NCBI GenBank assembly: GCA_009773755.1 | Contig: WSZJ01000015.1 | Coordinates: forward strand, 1 to 37,743 | DNA length: 37,743 bases | Reading direction: 5' to 3' | Source of the DNA: Planctomycetota bacterium | Lineage (GTDB): Bacteria; Planctomycetota; MHYJ01; WSZJ01 | In this document: positions 21,826 to 30,804 of the stretch, in pieces | Layout of the letters: the number at the start of each line of letters is the position of its first letter | Numbering within the stretch: position 1 is the first letter of the stretch | Translations under genes and position numbers: made by a program | Notes under the pieces: model-generated | Seen by the model: only the letters and a program-made list of their open reading frames with translations | Database searches by the model: none | What the model was told of the DNA's origin: nothing

Positions 21826-24786
21826 ATGCCTTCCGACTCCGACCTCCTCTTTGCGGTCCTCGCCCAGCTCCTGGGTTTCCTCGCGCCGCGCGAACTCGCC
21901 GGACTCGCGAGCGACGCCGCGGCCGCTTCGCAGGATTTGCGTGAAGCGATCATCCGGGCCGCGAAGTTCGGGGACCAGGAACGCGTCGCGGTCGATGCGG
22001 CCGTCGCGGCGCATCTCGGGCGAGCCGGCGGAAACGGGCGCGCGGCGATTTCGGCGTTGCCGATGGAGAAGATCGTTCGCGAAGCGCTGCTGGGCGCCGG
22101 CACATCGGAGGGCGTGCGCGAGGCGCTCGAGGATCTCGTCGTTCCCGAGGTCGGGACGACGGTCGTCATCGCGCCGCCGTCGCTCGACCGGTACCGCTTG
22201 GGGGCGGAGATCGGGCGCGGAGGGCTGGGGCGCGTGGTGGAAGCGCACGACCATGCGCTGAACCGCGGCGTCGCGGTGAAGCTGGCGCTCGAGAATCTCC
22301 CGGGCGACCTCGAGAGCCGCTTTGTGCGCGAGGTCGAAATCACAGCGCGGCTCGAGCATCCGAATATCGTCCCGGTGCACGATTTCGGGGTGATCAAGTC
22401 GTCTACCGGGGGGCGGCACCTGTTCTTGTGCATGAAGCGGATCCGGGGACGCGATCTCGGGCAGCTGCTGGTGAATCTTTCGAATGGCGAAGAAGCGGCC
22501 GTGCGCTCCTACTCGCGGGCGCGGCTGCTCGCCGTCTTCCAGGACGTCTGCCTCGGAATGGCGTTCGCGCATTCCAGGGGCGTGATCCACCGCGATCTCA
22601 AGCCGTCGAACGTGATGGTGGGCGAATTCGGCGAGACGCTGATCGTCGACTGGGGGATCGCGAAAGTGCGCGGCGAATCCGCCGCGCCGCTTCCGCAGAA
22701 ACCGAGGCCGACGCCTACGGTGCGGCCGAACGATCCGTCGGCGACGGTCGTGCTCGCTTCGGACGATTCGTCGATCACGCTCGAGGGCGACGTCGTCGGC
22801 ACGCCGGGGTACATGGCGCCCGAGCAGGCCGACGGGCGCGTCGCGGAGATGGACGAACGCAGCGACGTGTGGTCGCTGGGGGCGATCCTCTACGAGATCC
22901 TGACGCTGCGGGCGCCGTTCGAGGCGGCGACGGCGGAGGAAGTCCTGCAGCGCGTGCGCGCGGCGAAAGTAGAGCCGCCGTCGCAGCGCCTGAAACGACA
23001 GCCTCCGGTCGGAGCGGCGCGCGCCGTGTGCCCCGAGATTCCGCCCGAGCTCGACGCAATCGTCTTGCGCGCGATGGCGCGCCGCCGCGACGATCGCTTC
23101 GCTTCGCCGATGGACATGCACCGCGACATCCAGCTTTTCCTCGAGGGCTCCAGCGAGTGCGACCGGCGCCGCCGGCAGGCGCAGGAATGGGTCGAGCGGG
23201 GACGCGGGCACCTGCGCAGATTCCGCGCGCTGAAAGACGAGCTCGCGCGGCAGGCGGCGAAGGTGAAGGAACTGGGCTCAACAGTGCGGGGGCACGAGCC
23301 GCTGGCGGCGAAACGGCCCCTGTGGGACGCCGAGGAGCTCGAAGCGGCGATGCGCGAAGAGCGGATAGAGGCGTACTCTTCGGCGACGGCGGACTTCGGG
23401 CACGCGCTGGCAGTCGATGCCGGATCGGAGGAGGCCGAGGCGGGACTGTGCGAGCTTTTCCTCGACCGTTACGAAGAGGCCGAAGTCGCGAAGAACCAGG
23501 AGGAAATGCTCCTGAACCGCCGCGCGCTGGAGGTGCACGACCGGAAGGGGACGTACCGGGCGAAGCTCGACGCGCCGGGGAAGCTGACGCTGCGGACCTT
23601 TGCGTGGACGTGCGACTGCCTGTCGCCCGTGCGGGCCGCCGGATGGAAAGTGGAGTTCGAAAGGGAAGCGACGCTCGCGTGGAAGGACGGGCTCACGCGG
23701 CCGGGGGAGGCGATCCAGGAATGGGACGAGCCGGTGCCGAAGGCGACGACGTTTCCCGCCGGCGCCAGGTTCGGGCACACGGAGAAATGTCCGCGCAAGG
23801 AGATCCGCGGCGCCCGGGTCACGGTCGCCTGCTACGCCGAAAGCGGCCGGCGGCTCGTTGAGGGGGCGCCGCGCGAAGTGGGAGTGACGCCGCTGGAGGG
23901 CCTCGAGCTGCCGCACGGCTCGTACCTGTGCGTGCTGCACCCGCCCGATCCGGCGTTTGTTCCCGTCCGCGTCCCCGTGCGCATCGACCGGAACGGCGCC
24001 TGGATGCAGGAGGTCAATTTTTACCGCGCCGCGGAAATCCCCGAGGGATTCGTCCAGGTCGCGGGCGGCCCTTACCTGAGCTCCGGGATCGCGGACAGCG
24101 GCAAGGAGGAAATGGTGCGCGCGTGCGCCGATTACTTCATCGCGCGATTCCCGGTGACGATCGGCGATTACACCCGCTGGCTCGACGACCTCGCCGCCTC
24201 CGGGCGCGCCGGAGAAATCCCCGCTCACGCTCCGCGCGACTCGACGGGCCAGTTCGGCGCCCTCGCGAACGGCCGCTTCCACTTCAAGGCGCCCGTCCCC
24301 GGAACGCGCCAGCCCGTCGAGCCCGGCTTCCCGGTCTACAACATCACCTGGCACGACGCGCTCGCCTATTGCGCGTGGCGCTCGGCGCGCGAGGGCCGCT
24401 TCTTCGCGCTTCCGCACCACGTCCAGTACGAAAAAGCCGCGCGCGGCGTCGACGGCCGCACGCTTCCGTGGGGAGAGCGCTACGACGGCACGTTCTCGCA
24501 CACGAACATCTCCTTCGCCGACGGTTTCCGGATGATGCCCGCGGGCTCGTTCCCGACCGACGAATCCCCCTACGGCGTGCGCGACCTCGCCGGCGGCATG
24601 TCCACGCTCTGCCTCAATACGATCGCCGGACCGTTCGCGCTGGCGCGAGAATGGAAGGGTGGCAACTGGACCGACGCCTGGCTCAATTCCCGCTCCGGCA
24701 CCCGCAACGGGACGGGACCCGGCATCGCGTCAAGGGCCGTCGGCGCGCGGCTCGTCATGCCCGTATTCCGGTACGCCGGGCCATGA
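21826..24786 (+). CDS. Serine/threonine protein kinase with FGE-like C-terminal domain (paralogue 1)
   Basis: The 986-residue protein has a helical N-terminal extension (1-115, SDLLFAVLAQ) typical of planctomycete kinases. The kinase domain (about 122-440) has glycine loop GRGGLGRV (130-137), K152, HRDLKPSN with D257, DWG at 275-277 in place of DFG, and APE at 331-333. A charged coiled-coil-like segment follows (445-560). An unnamed middle domain has C596-D-C598 and G650-H651-x3-C655. A PEGA-like strand region (685-735, LPHGSYLCVLHPP) and an FGE-sulfatase/SUMF1-like domain (741-986) complete it. The FGE part ends GARLVMPVF and lacks the two active-site cysteines of true formylglycine enzymes, so it is probably a ligand- or protein-binding C-lectin-fold module. 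No transmembrane helix is evident. It overlaps paralogue 2 by four bases. Confidence 0.9.
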   Translation: MPSDSDLLFAVLAQLLGFLAPRELAGLASDAAAASQDLREAIIRAAKFGDQERVAVDAAVAAHLGRAGGNGRAAISALPMEKIVREALLGAGTSEGVREALEDLVVPEVGTTVVIAPPSLDRYRLGAEIGRGGLGRVVEAHDHALNRGVAVKLALENLPGDLESRFVREVEITARLEHPNIVPVHDFGVIKSSTGGRHLFLCMKRIRGRDLGQLLVNLSNGEEAAVRSYSRARLLAVFQDVCLGMAFAHSRGVIHRDLKPSNVMVGEFGETLIVDWGIAKVRGESAAPLPQKPRPTPTVRPNDPSATVVLASDDSSITLEGDVVGTPGYMAPEQADGRVAEMDERSDVWSLGAILYEILTLRAPFEAATAEEVLQRVRAAKVEPPSQRLKRQPPVGAARAVCPEIPPELDAIVLRAMARRRDDRFASPMDMHRDIQLFLEGSSECDRRRRQAQEWVERGRGHLRRFRALKDELARQAAKVKELGSTVRGHEPLAAKRPLWDAEELEAAMREERIEAYSSATADFGHALAVDAGSEEAEAGLCELFLDRYEEAEVAKNQEEMLLNRRALEVHDRKGTYRAKLDAPGKLTLRTFAWTCDCLSPVRAAGWKVEFEREATLAWKDGLTRPGEAIQEWDEPVPKATTFPAGARFGHTEKCPRKEIRGARVTVACYAESGRRLVEGAPREVGVTPLEGLELPHGSYLCVLHPPDPAFVPVRVPVRIDRNGAWMQEVNFYRAAEIPEGFVQVAGGPYLSSGIADSGKEEMVRACADYFIARFPVTIGDYTRWLDDLAASGRAGEIPAHAPRDSTGQFGALANGRFHFKAPVPGTRQPVEPGFPVYNITWHDALAYCAWRSAREGRFFALPHHVQYEKAARGVDGRTLPWGERYDGTFSHTNISFADGFRMMPAGSFPTDESPYGVRDLAGGMSTLCLNTIAGPFALAREWKGGNWTDAWLNSRSGTRNGTGPGIASRAVGARLVMPVFRYAGP

Positions 24787-27707
24787 CGCCGGAGACTTCG
24801 CTCCTCCACGCGCTCCTCGCCCATCGCCTCGCGTTCGTGACGAGGGAGAAGCTGCTGGAAGCGGCGTTCGCGTGGGCGGACGACGAAGCGGAGTCGCTGC
24901 TGGAGGCTCTCGCGCTTCCGCAGCCGCAAGCCCGCGCGGTCGAAGCCGTGGCCGCGGCTCTCCTCGACAAGTATGGCGGCGACGCCGCGCGCGCTCTCGC
25001 CGCAACGCCCGTCGACGCCGGAGCGCAAAGAGCCCTTCTCGGCCTGCGCCTCTCTTCTCCGCTTCTGAAAACCCTCGAATCCATGAAGCCCCGCGCCGGC
25101 GGCGCCGACGAACGCTATCGCTTCGGCGCCGAAATCGGCCGCGGCGGCCTCGGGCGCGTCGTCGAAGCGCTCGACTCGACGCTCGAGCGCGACGTCGCGA
25201 TCAAGCTCGTTCTCCCCGAACTCCCGGCGGTGCTGCAGGAGCGATTCGCGAGGGAAGCGAGGCTGACGGCGAAGCTCGACCACCCAAACGTGGTCCCGGT
25301 GCACGATTTCGGCGAGATCCCGGCGGCGCAAGGAAGACAGCTCTTCCTGTGCATGAAGCGCGTGCGGGGTCGTTCGCTGGCCGAGGTGATTGCGCAACTC
25401 GCGAGGGGCGACGTCGAGGCCGCACGAAAATGGAGCCGCGCGCGGCTACTGGGCGTGCTGCAGGACATTTGCCTCGGCGTGGCTTATGCGCACTCGAAAG
25501 GGATCATCCACCGCGACCTCAAGCCATCCAACGTCATGATCGGCGACTTCGGCGAGACGCTGATCCTCGACTGGGGGCTGGCGCGCGAGGGAGGCGACCC
25601 TCCGGAAGCGGAGCCCGGGATGCGGACGAGGCTGCGCGCGCCGAAGGTCGGGTCGAGCACGCTCACGATGGAAGGCGACGTCCTTGGCACGCCCGCGTAC
25701 ATGCCACCCGAGCAGGCGAATGGCCGGCTGAATACCATGGACGCGCGCAGCGACGTCTTTTCGCTCGGCGCGATCCTGTTTGAGCTGCTCACGTTTCGCC
25801 CGCCGTACCAGGCCGCGACTTCCGACGATGTTCTCGTGCTCGCCCAGGCGGGCCGTGTCCCCCCGCCATCCTCAATCGGGAAGGACATCCCGCCCGAGCT
25901 CGACAGAATCTGCGCCCGAGCGACCGCCGGACGCCGCGAAGAGAGGTACCCGACCGCGCTCGCGCTTCATCACGACCTTCAACAATTCCTCGAAGGCGTC
26001 GCCGAGAGAGACCGGAAACGGGCCGAGGCGAACGGCTGGGTGAAGGAGGCACTGTCGCTCGGCGCTCGCGTCCGGGACCTGCGCCACCGGATCGTCAAAG
26101 CCCGCGAAGCGCTCACCGTGATGATGGAGGACATTCCGCGTTCCGCGCCAATCGAGAAGAGGCGCCTCCTCTGGGCCTCGGAGGAGGAACTGGAGGCGCT
26201 GAGGCGGGAGCGCGCCAGGGGGTTTTCCCGCGCGGAGACGCTGTTCACGGGGGCGCTCGCTGCCGACCCGGGGCGCGCCGATGCCACGGAGGGCCGCGTC
26301 GAGCTGTACCTGGACCGATTCCTCGATGCGGAAGCAGGACGGAACCCGAGCGAAATGGCCGTACAACTTTCCCTTCTCCAGCAGATCGATCCTGCCGGAC
26401 TGCACAGAGCACGGCTCGACGCTCCCGGGACTCTGTCCATCGACGCGTTCGACTACGGGTGCGACTGCCTGCGCCCGCTTGCTCCCGGCGCGTTGCGGGT
26501 CGAGTTCTCGGCAGAAGCGACGATTGCGTGGAGGGACGGCGCGCCGGTTCCGGGAGCGGCGCTCATCAACAAGGACCGGCCCATCCCTGCCGTGCTGGCT
26601 TCGTGCGGAGCCGCGCGCCTGGGACACGACGCGAACTGTCCGAAGCGGCCGGTTCCCGGAGTGCGCGTTTCGATGGCGCGGTACGTCGAGCGGGACCGCA
26701 GGCTCGTGACCGATACGGAAACCCTGCTCGGGACGACCCCGATTCGCGATGTATCGCTTCCGCCGGGGTCTTATCTCTGCCGCCTTACCCCGCCGTCGGC
26801 CGGCGGCCTGGCCCCGACCTTCCTGCCCGTCCGCATCGACCGCGGAGCCGCCTGGAGGCAGGACGTCGCCCTGTACCGCGCAGCTGACATCCCCGCGGGA
26901 TTCGTGCAGATTCCCGGCGGACCTTTTCTCGCCGACGGCGGAGACGTTGCTCTCGTTCCGCGCATGGCGCGCGACCTCTTCTTCGCGCCATTTCACGTCA
27001 CGTGCGCCGAATACCTCGCCTTCGTCAACGACCTCTTCCGCACGGATCCGGAAGAAGCGCGCCGGCGGGCGCCGCGCGGTCCGGACCGCAAGTTGTGGCT
27101 CGAAGGCCCGAAGGGGTTTCGCCTCCCGGCGCCGGGAGAAGACAAGTCACTCGACTGGAAACCGGAATGGCCGGTCTTTTCGATTTCGTGGTTCGACGCG
27201 ACCGCCTTCGTCGCCTGGAAATCGTGCCTGGAAGGACGGCTGTATTCCCTTCATCACGAGGAGGAATATGACAAAGCGGCGCGCGGCGTCGACGGACGCT
27301 ATTACGCATTCGGAAACCACGGCGAGCAGTCCTGGTTTCATTCTTCCCACTCGTACGCCGACATGAAATCGCCGATGCCCGTCGGGACGTTTCCGACGGA
27401 TGTCTCGCCCTACGGCGTGCGCGACGCGACCGGCGCGATGGGGAGCTGGTGCCTCAACGCGCCCGAAATCGGGTCGCGCGACATGCGGATCATCCGCGGC
27501 GTCGGCTGGTGGTCCAACGACGACGGACACGCCATCGCGCAGCGCTTCGGCGGGCAGCCCGACTTGCTGCGCATGGGCTACGGGCTGCGGATCTGCTGGC
27601 GACCCTGGAGGTGGGCGCAGGCCGGCGCGACGCAAGTCGCTGGACCCGCCAGGACGGTGAAGCCGTCGCGAGCTCCGGCGGGGCGCCGCAAGCGGGACCG
27701 GGAGTAA
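24783..27707 (+). CDS. Serine/threonine protein kinase with FGE-like C-terminal domain (paralogue 2)
   Basis: This 974-residue paralogue of the preceding gene starts at the ATG that overlaps its stop (ATGA), so the two are translationally coupled. The frame is open further upstream but reads through paralogue 1. Landmarks: N-terminal extension (1-105), GRGGLGRV (119-126), K141, HRDLKPSN with D245, DWG (263-265), and PPE (308-310) where most kinases have APE. The middle domain has C560-D-C562 and G614-H615-x3-C619. A PEGA-like LPPGSYLCRLTPP follows, with the FGE-like domain from about 703. The FGE segment near its end reads RGVGWWSNDDGH and ends GLRICW; the usual catalytic cysteine pair is absent. 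Unlike the others it has a basic tail (about 945-974, ending RKRDRE). Confidence 0.9.
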   Translation: MTPETSLLHALLAHRLAFVTREKLLEAAFAWADDEAESLLEALALPQPQARAVEAVAAALLDKYGGDAARALAATPVDAGAQRALLGLRLSSPLLKTLESMKPRAGGADERYRFGAEIGRGGLGRVVEALDSTLERDVAIKLVLPELPAVLQERFAREARLTAKLDHPNVVPVHDFGEIPAAQGRQLFLCMKRVRGRSLAEVIAQLARGDVEAARKWSRARLLGVLQDICLGVAYAHSKGIIHRDLKPSNVMIGDFGETLILDWGLAREGGDPPEAEPGMRTRLRAPKVGSSTLTMEGDVLGTPAYMPPEQANGRLNTMDARSDVFSLGAILFELLTFRPPYQAATSDDVLVLAQAGRVPPPSSIGKDIPPELDRICARATAGRREERYPTALALHHDLQQFLEGVAERDRKRAEANGWVKEALSLGARVRDLRHRIVKAREALTVMMEDIPRSAPIEKRRLLWASEEELEALRRERARGFSRAETLFTGALAADPGRADATEGRVELYLDRFLDAEAGRNPSEMAVQLSLLQQIDPAGLHRARLDAPGTLSIDAFDYGCDCLRPLAPGALRVEFSAEATIAWRDGAPVPGAALINKDRPIPAVLASCGAARLGHDANCPKRPVPGVRVSMARYVERDRRLVTDTETLLGTTPIRDVSLPPGSYLCRLTPPSAGGLAPTFLPVRIDRGAAWRQDVALYRAADIPAGFVQIPGGPFLADGGDVALVPRMARDLFFAPFHVTCAEYLAFVNDLFRTDPEEARRRAPRGPDRKLWLEGPKGFRLPAPGEDKSLDWKPEWPVFSISWFDATAFVAWKSCLEGRLYSLHHEEEYDKAARGVDGRYYAFGNHGEQSWFHSSHSYADMKSPMPVGTFPTDVSPYGVRDATGAMGSWCLNAPEIGSRDMRIIRGVGWWSNDDGHAIAQRFGGQPDLLRMGYGLRICWRPWRWAQAGATQVAGPARTVKPSRAPAGRRKRDRE

Positions 27708-27733
27708 GACTCCACGGAGGCGGAGGGGTCGCG

Positions 27734-27739
27734 TAGCAT
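27734..27739 (+). promoter_or_regulatory. -10-like box TAGCAT before the third kinase gene
   Basis: TAGCAT ends nine bases before ATG at 27749 in the 41-bp gap after paralogue 2. No Shine-Dalgarno sits at the normal distance, so paralogue 3 may have its own leaderless start in addition to read-through. Confidence 0.4.
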
Positions 27740-27748
27740 CCGGCCACG

Positions 27749-30700
27749 ATGCATCGAGAATCAGACCTCCTCTTCGCCCTCCTCGCGCTCCACCACGCGC
27801 TCGCGCCGCGCGAGGCCGTGCTTGGGTCCATCGCTGTGTGGCTGGCCGACTCGACCCAGCCGCTCCCGGAGCACCTCGCCGCCGCCGCTTCGCTCTCGCG
27901 TCGTCGACGCAAAGCGATCGAGGCGCTGCTGGACGCCGCCCTGGAGGAGGCCGCAGGCGATGCGGCGCGGGCGCTTTCGCAGACGCAGGTCGACCCCGCG
28001 CTCGCGCGTGAACTTGTCGAGCTGCGGCTTCCACCTCACCTTCAGGTGCCGCTCCTGGCGGCGGCCGAGCGGGCGCCTGGCACCACCGCTGCTGACGGGA
28101 CCCGTTACCGGCTGGGAACAGAAATCGGCAGGGGCGGGCTCGGGCGTGTCGTCGAAGCCCAGGACTCGCGGCTCGGGCGCGAGGTCGCAATCAAGCTCGT
28201 CATCGCGGCGGCGCCGGAGCACGTCTCGGGGCGCTTCGAGCGGGAAGCGCGGCTCACGGCTCGGCTGGACCATCCTCACGTCGTCCCGGTGCACGACTTC
28301 GGGGCGATGACGGCGGACGGGACGCGGCAGCTGTTCCTGTGCATGAAGCGGATCCATGGGCGCGACCTGGGGTCGCTGGTGGACCTGATCGCGAAAGAGG
28401 ATCCGGCGGCCCTGGACGCCTGGTCCCGCGCCCGGCTGCTCGGCGTGTTCCAGGACATCTGCCTGGGCGTCGCGTACGCGCATTCGAAAGACGTGATTCA
28501 CCGCGACCTCAAGCCGTCGAACGTGATGATCGGCGAATTCGGCGAAACGCTCGTCGTCGACTGGGGGCTGGCGAAAGTGCTGGGCGAGACGGAACCGGTC
28601 GAAGTCTCGAGGGCGCTTCAGCGCATCACGACCACCGCGAGACACGCGCAGGAACCCGAGCTGCCCGTCGGCGAGGTCCTGCCGCGCGCGCCGACGCTCG
28701 TTTCCGCCGCGGCGCGCCCGAAGCCGCCGTTGTCGCACCACGACGCGACGGTGGTTCCCGGCCGCACGCGACCGGCCTCGACTTCGCTCACGCTCGAGGG
28801 CGACATCCTGGGAACTCCCGCATACATGCCGCCCGAGCAGGCTTCGGGGCGGATCGCGGAGATGGACGCGCGAAGCGACATCTGGTCGCTCGGTGCGATC
28901 CTTTACGAGCTGCTCACGCTCGGCCCGCCCTTTGCTGCGACGACGCTCGAAGAGGTGATGGCGAAAGTGAAGGAAGGGAAAGTCGAGCCTCCGTCATCGC
29001 GGGCGGCGCACAGGCAGGCGGCGCGCACGGGGAAGCCCCACCCCTTTCTCGCTCCCGTTCCCGCCGAACTGGACGCGATCGTGGCGCGTGCGATGGGCCT
29101 GCGCCGCGAGAGCCGCTACGCTTCGGCGCTCGACCTGCACCGCGACGTGCAGCTCTTCCTCGAAGGCGTCAAGGAGCGCGAGCGGTCCGAGCGCGAGGCG
29201 CGCGAATTCGCTGAGACGGGGCAGCGCGAGCTTGCAGCCTTCCGCGCGCTCGGAGAAAAGTTCAACCTGGCGCGGGAGACTTCGAAGCGTGTCGAGCGCG
29301 AGCTCCATGCCGCAGCGACGGCGGAGGCGCGCCGGCCGGCCTGGGACGCGGAGGACGAGGTGCATCGGCTCGAGTCGCAGCGCATCGACGCGTTCACGCG
29401 CGCCAACGCCGCGTTCAGCGCCGCGCTCGCCCGCCGGCCCGATTCGCGCGAGGCCCTCGACGGCAAGTGCGACCTCTTCATCGAGCGCTACCTGGACGCC
29501 GAGCGGCGGCGCGACCGGAGCGAGATGCAGATGCAGTGGAACGTGCTCGGCCAGTACGACCTCGACGGCCGCGCGCGGGCGCGACTGCAGGCGCCCGGGA
29601 AGCTCACTCTGCGGGCGTTCCGGTACACCTGCGACTGTCTGAAACCCGTGAAGAAGAAAGGGTGGGGCGCCGCTCACGTCGAGGACGAGCGGATCGCGTT
29701 CGAGGACGGCGTCGGCCAGCCGCGATTGAAGCCGCCGCCCGACTCCAGCGTGGTCCCGAGAATCGCCTTCCGGCCCAAAGGGGCGCGATGGGGCCACCGC
29801 CACGACTGCCCGAGGGAAGAGGTGAAAGGGATCGGGATCACCATTGCGCGCTTCGAGGAAAAAGACCGGCGATTCGTCGCGGTCTCCGAAACGCTCATCG
29901 GCAAGACGCCTCTCGCGGGCGCCGAGCTTGCGCGCGGGTCGTACCGGTGCGTCCTCATTCCCTCCGCCGCTTCCGGCCTCGCGCCCGCCGTGGTTCCCGT
30001 GAAAATCGATCGCGGCGGAAAATGGGAGCAGGACGTCCGGCTGTACGCGATCGACGACATCCCGGCAGGTCACCTCTATGTTCCCGGCGGGCCGTTCGCG
30101 TCGGGTCCGCAGGCCGGCGATCCCGGAATGACGGGCGACGTTTTCATGCGCCGCGACGCGGTGACCTGCCGCGAATACCTCGACTACGTGAACGACCTCT
30201 GCGCAGAAGGACGCCTCGCCGAGGCGCGCTCGCGGCTGCCCCGGGGGACCGACCGGCCGTATTTCGTCGAAGAAAAGAAAAAAGGCAAAGTCCGCTTCCG
30301 CCTTCCCGATCGCAAGGAAGACCCGCAACTGGCGTGGGAAGACACCTGGCCGGCGTGCGCGATGTCGTGGCACGACGCGCTCGCCTGGTGCGCCTGGGAA
30401 TCCGCGCGCACCGGCGTCGTCGTGTCGATTCCGTCCGGCCACGAATTTGAGAAAGCCTCGCGCGGCGTCGACGGCCGGGCATTTCCGTTCGGGGATCATG
30501 GCGACATGGCGTTCAGCAATGTGTCGCGCGGCAGCCGCGGCGTCATGGGCCCCGCTCCCGTGGGGACCGCGCCCGCCGACATTTCCGTCTACGGCGTGCG
30601 CGACCTCGCCGGAAACATGAAAACCTGGTGCCTCGACTGCAACGTGGATCCGAAACGCCCCGCGCGAGGCACGCGCGGAGGCGCCTGGTCCATGGGCGTC

Positions 30701-30799
30701 GAAAGCGGCCACTCTGCCGAAGTCGGCGGGCTCCCTTCCACCGGCCGCCGGTGGTTCATCGGGTTCCGGACCGTCGTGCGGCCGCAGGCGTGGGAGTAG
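27749..30799 (+). CDS. Serine/threonine protein kinase with FGE-like C-terminal domain (paralogue 3)
   Basis: The 1016-residue protein has the same order of domains as its two upstream neighbours. The N-terminal extension is ESDLLFALLAL. The glycine loop GRGGLGRV is at 127-134, K149, HRDLKPSN with D253, DWG at 271-273. A long Pro/Arg-rich insert follows the DWG (about 280-345) before the MPPE motif. The middle domain has C628-D-C630 and G682-H683-x3-C687. The FGE-like domain starts near 770 (IPAGHLYVPGGPF) and ends RGGAWSMG ... GFRTVV, the form closest to canonical FGE but with no catalytic cysteine pair. The kinase should be active because all catalytic residues are kept. It is followed after five bases by menC, which suggests co-transcription. 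Confidence 0.9.
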   Translation: MHRESDLLFALLALHHALAPREAVLGSIAVWLADSTQPLPEHLAAAASLSRRRRKAIEALLDAALEEAAGDAARALSQTQVDPALARELVELRLPPHLQVPLLAAAERAPGTTAADGTRYRLGTEIGRGGLGRVVEAQDSRLGREVAIKLVIAAAPEHVSGRFEREARLTARLDHPHVVPVHDFGAMTADGTRQLFLCMKRIHGRDLGSLVDLIAKEDPAALDAWSRARLLGVFQDICLGVAYAHSKDVIHRDLKPSNVMIGEFGETLVVDWGLAKVLGETEPVEVSRALQRITTTARHAQEPELPVGEVLPRAPTLVSAAARPKPPLSHHDATVVPGRTRPASTSLTLEGDILGTPAYMPPEQASGRIAEMDARSDIWSLGAILYELLTLGPPFAATTLEEVMAKVKEGKVEPPSSRAAHRQAARTGKPHPFLAPVPAELDAIVARAMGLRRESRYASALDLHRDVQLFLEGVKERERSEREAREFAETGQRELAAFRALGEKFNLARETSKRVERELHAAATAEARRPAWDAEDEVHRLESQRIDAFTRANAAFSAALARRPDSREALDGKCDLFIERYLDAERRRDRSEMQMQWNVLGQYDLDGRARARLQAPGKLTLRAFRYTCDCLKPVKKKGWGAAHVEDERIAFEDGVGQPRLKPPPDSSVVPRIAFRPKGARWGHRHDCPREEVKGIGITIARFEEKDRRFVAVSETLIGKTPLAGAELARGSYRCVLIPSAASGLAPAVVPVKIDRGGKWEQDVRLYAIDDIPAGHLYVPGGPFASGPQAGDPGMTGDVFMRRDAVTCREYLDYVNDLCAEGRLAEARSRLPRGTDRPYFVEEKKKGKVRFRLPDRKEDPQLAWEDTWPACAMSWHDALAWCAWESARTGVVVSIPSGHEFEKASRGVDGRAFPFGDHGDMAFSNVSRGSRGVMGPAPVGTAPADISVYGVRDLAGNMKTWCLDCNVDPKRPARGTRGGAWSMGVESGHSAEVGGLPSTGRRWFIGFRTVVRPQAWE

Positions 30800-30804
30800 G
30801 CACC

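Noticed and set aside
23928..24782. Upstream extension of the second kinase frame
   Set aside because: It reads Arg-rich sequence out of frame inside the first kinase gene; the ATGA overlap and paralogue alignment give the start at 24783.
24046..30799. Diversity-generating retroelement targeting the FGE-like domains
   Set aside because: No reverse transcriptase, accessory gene or template repeat is visible in the window, so it is kept only as a hypothesis to check genome-wide.
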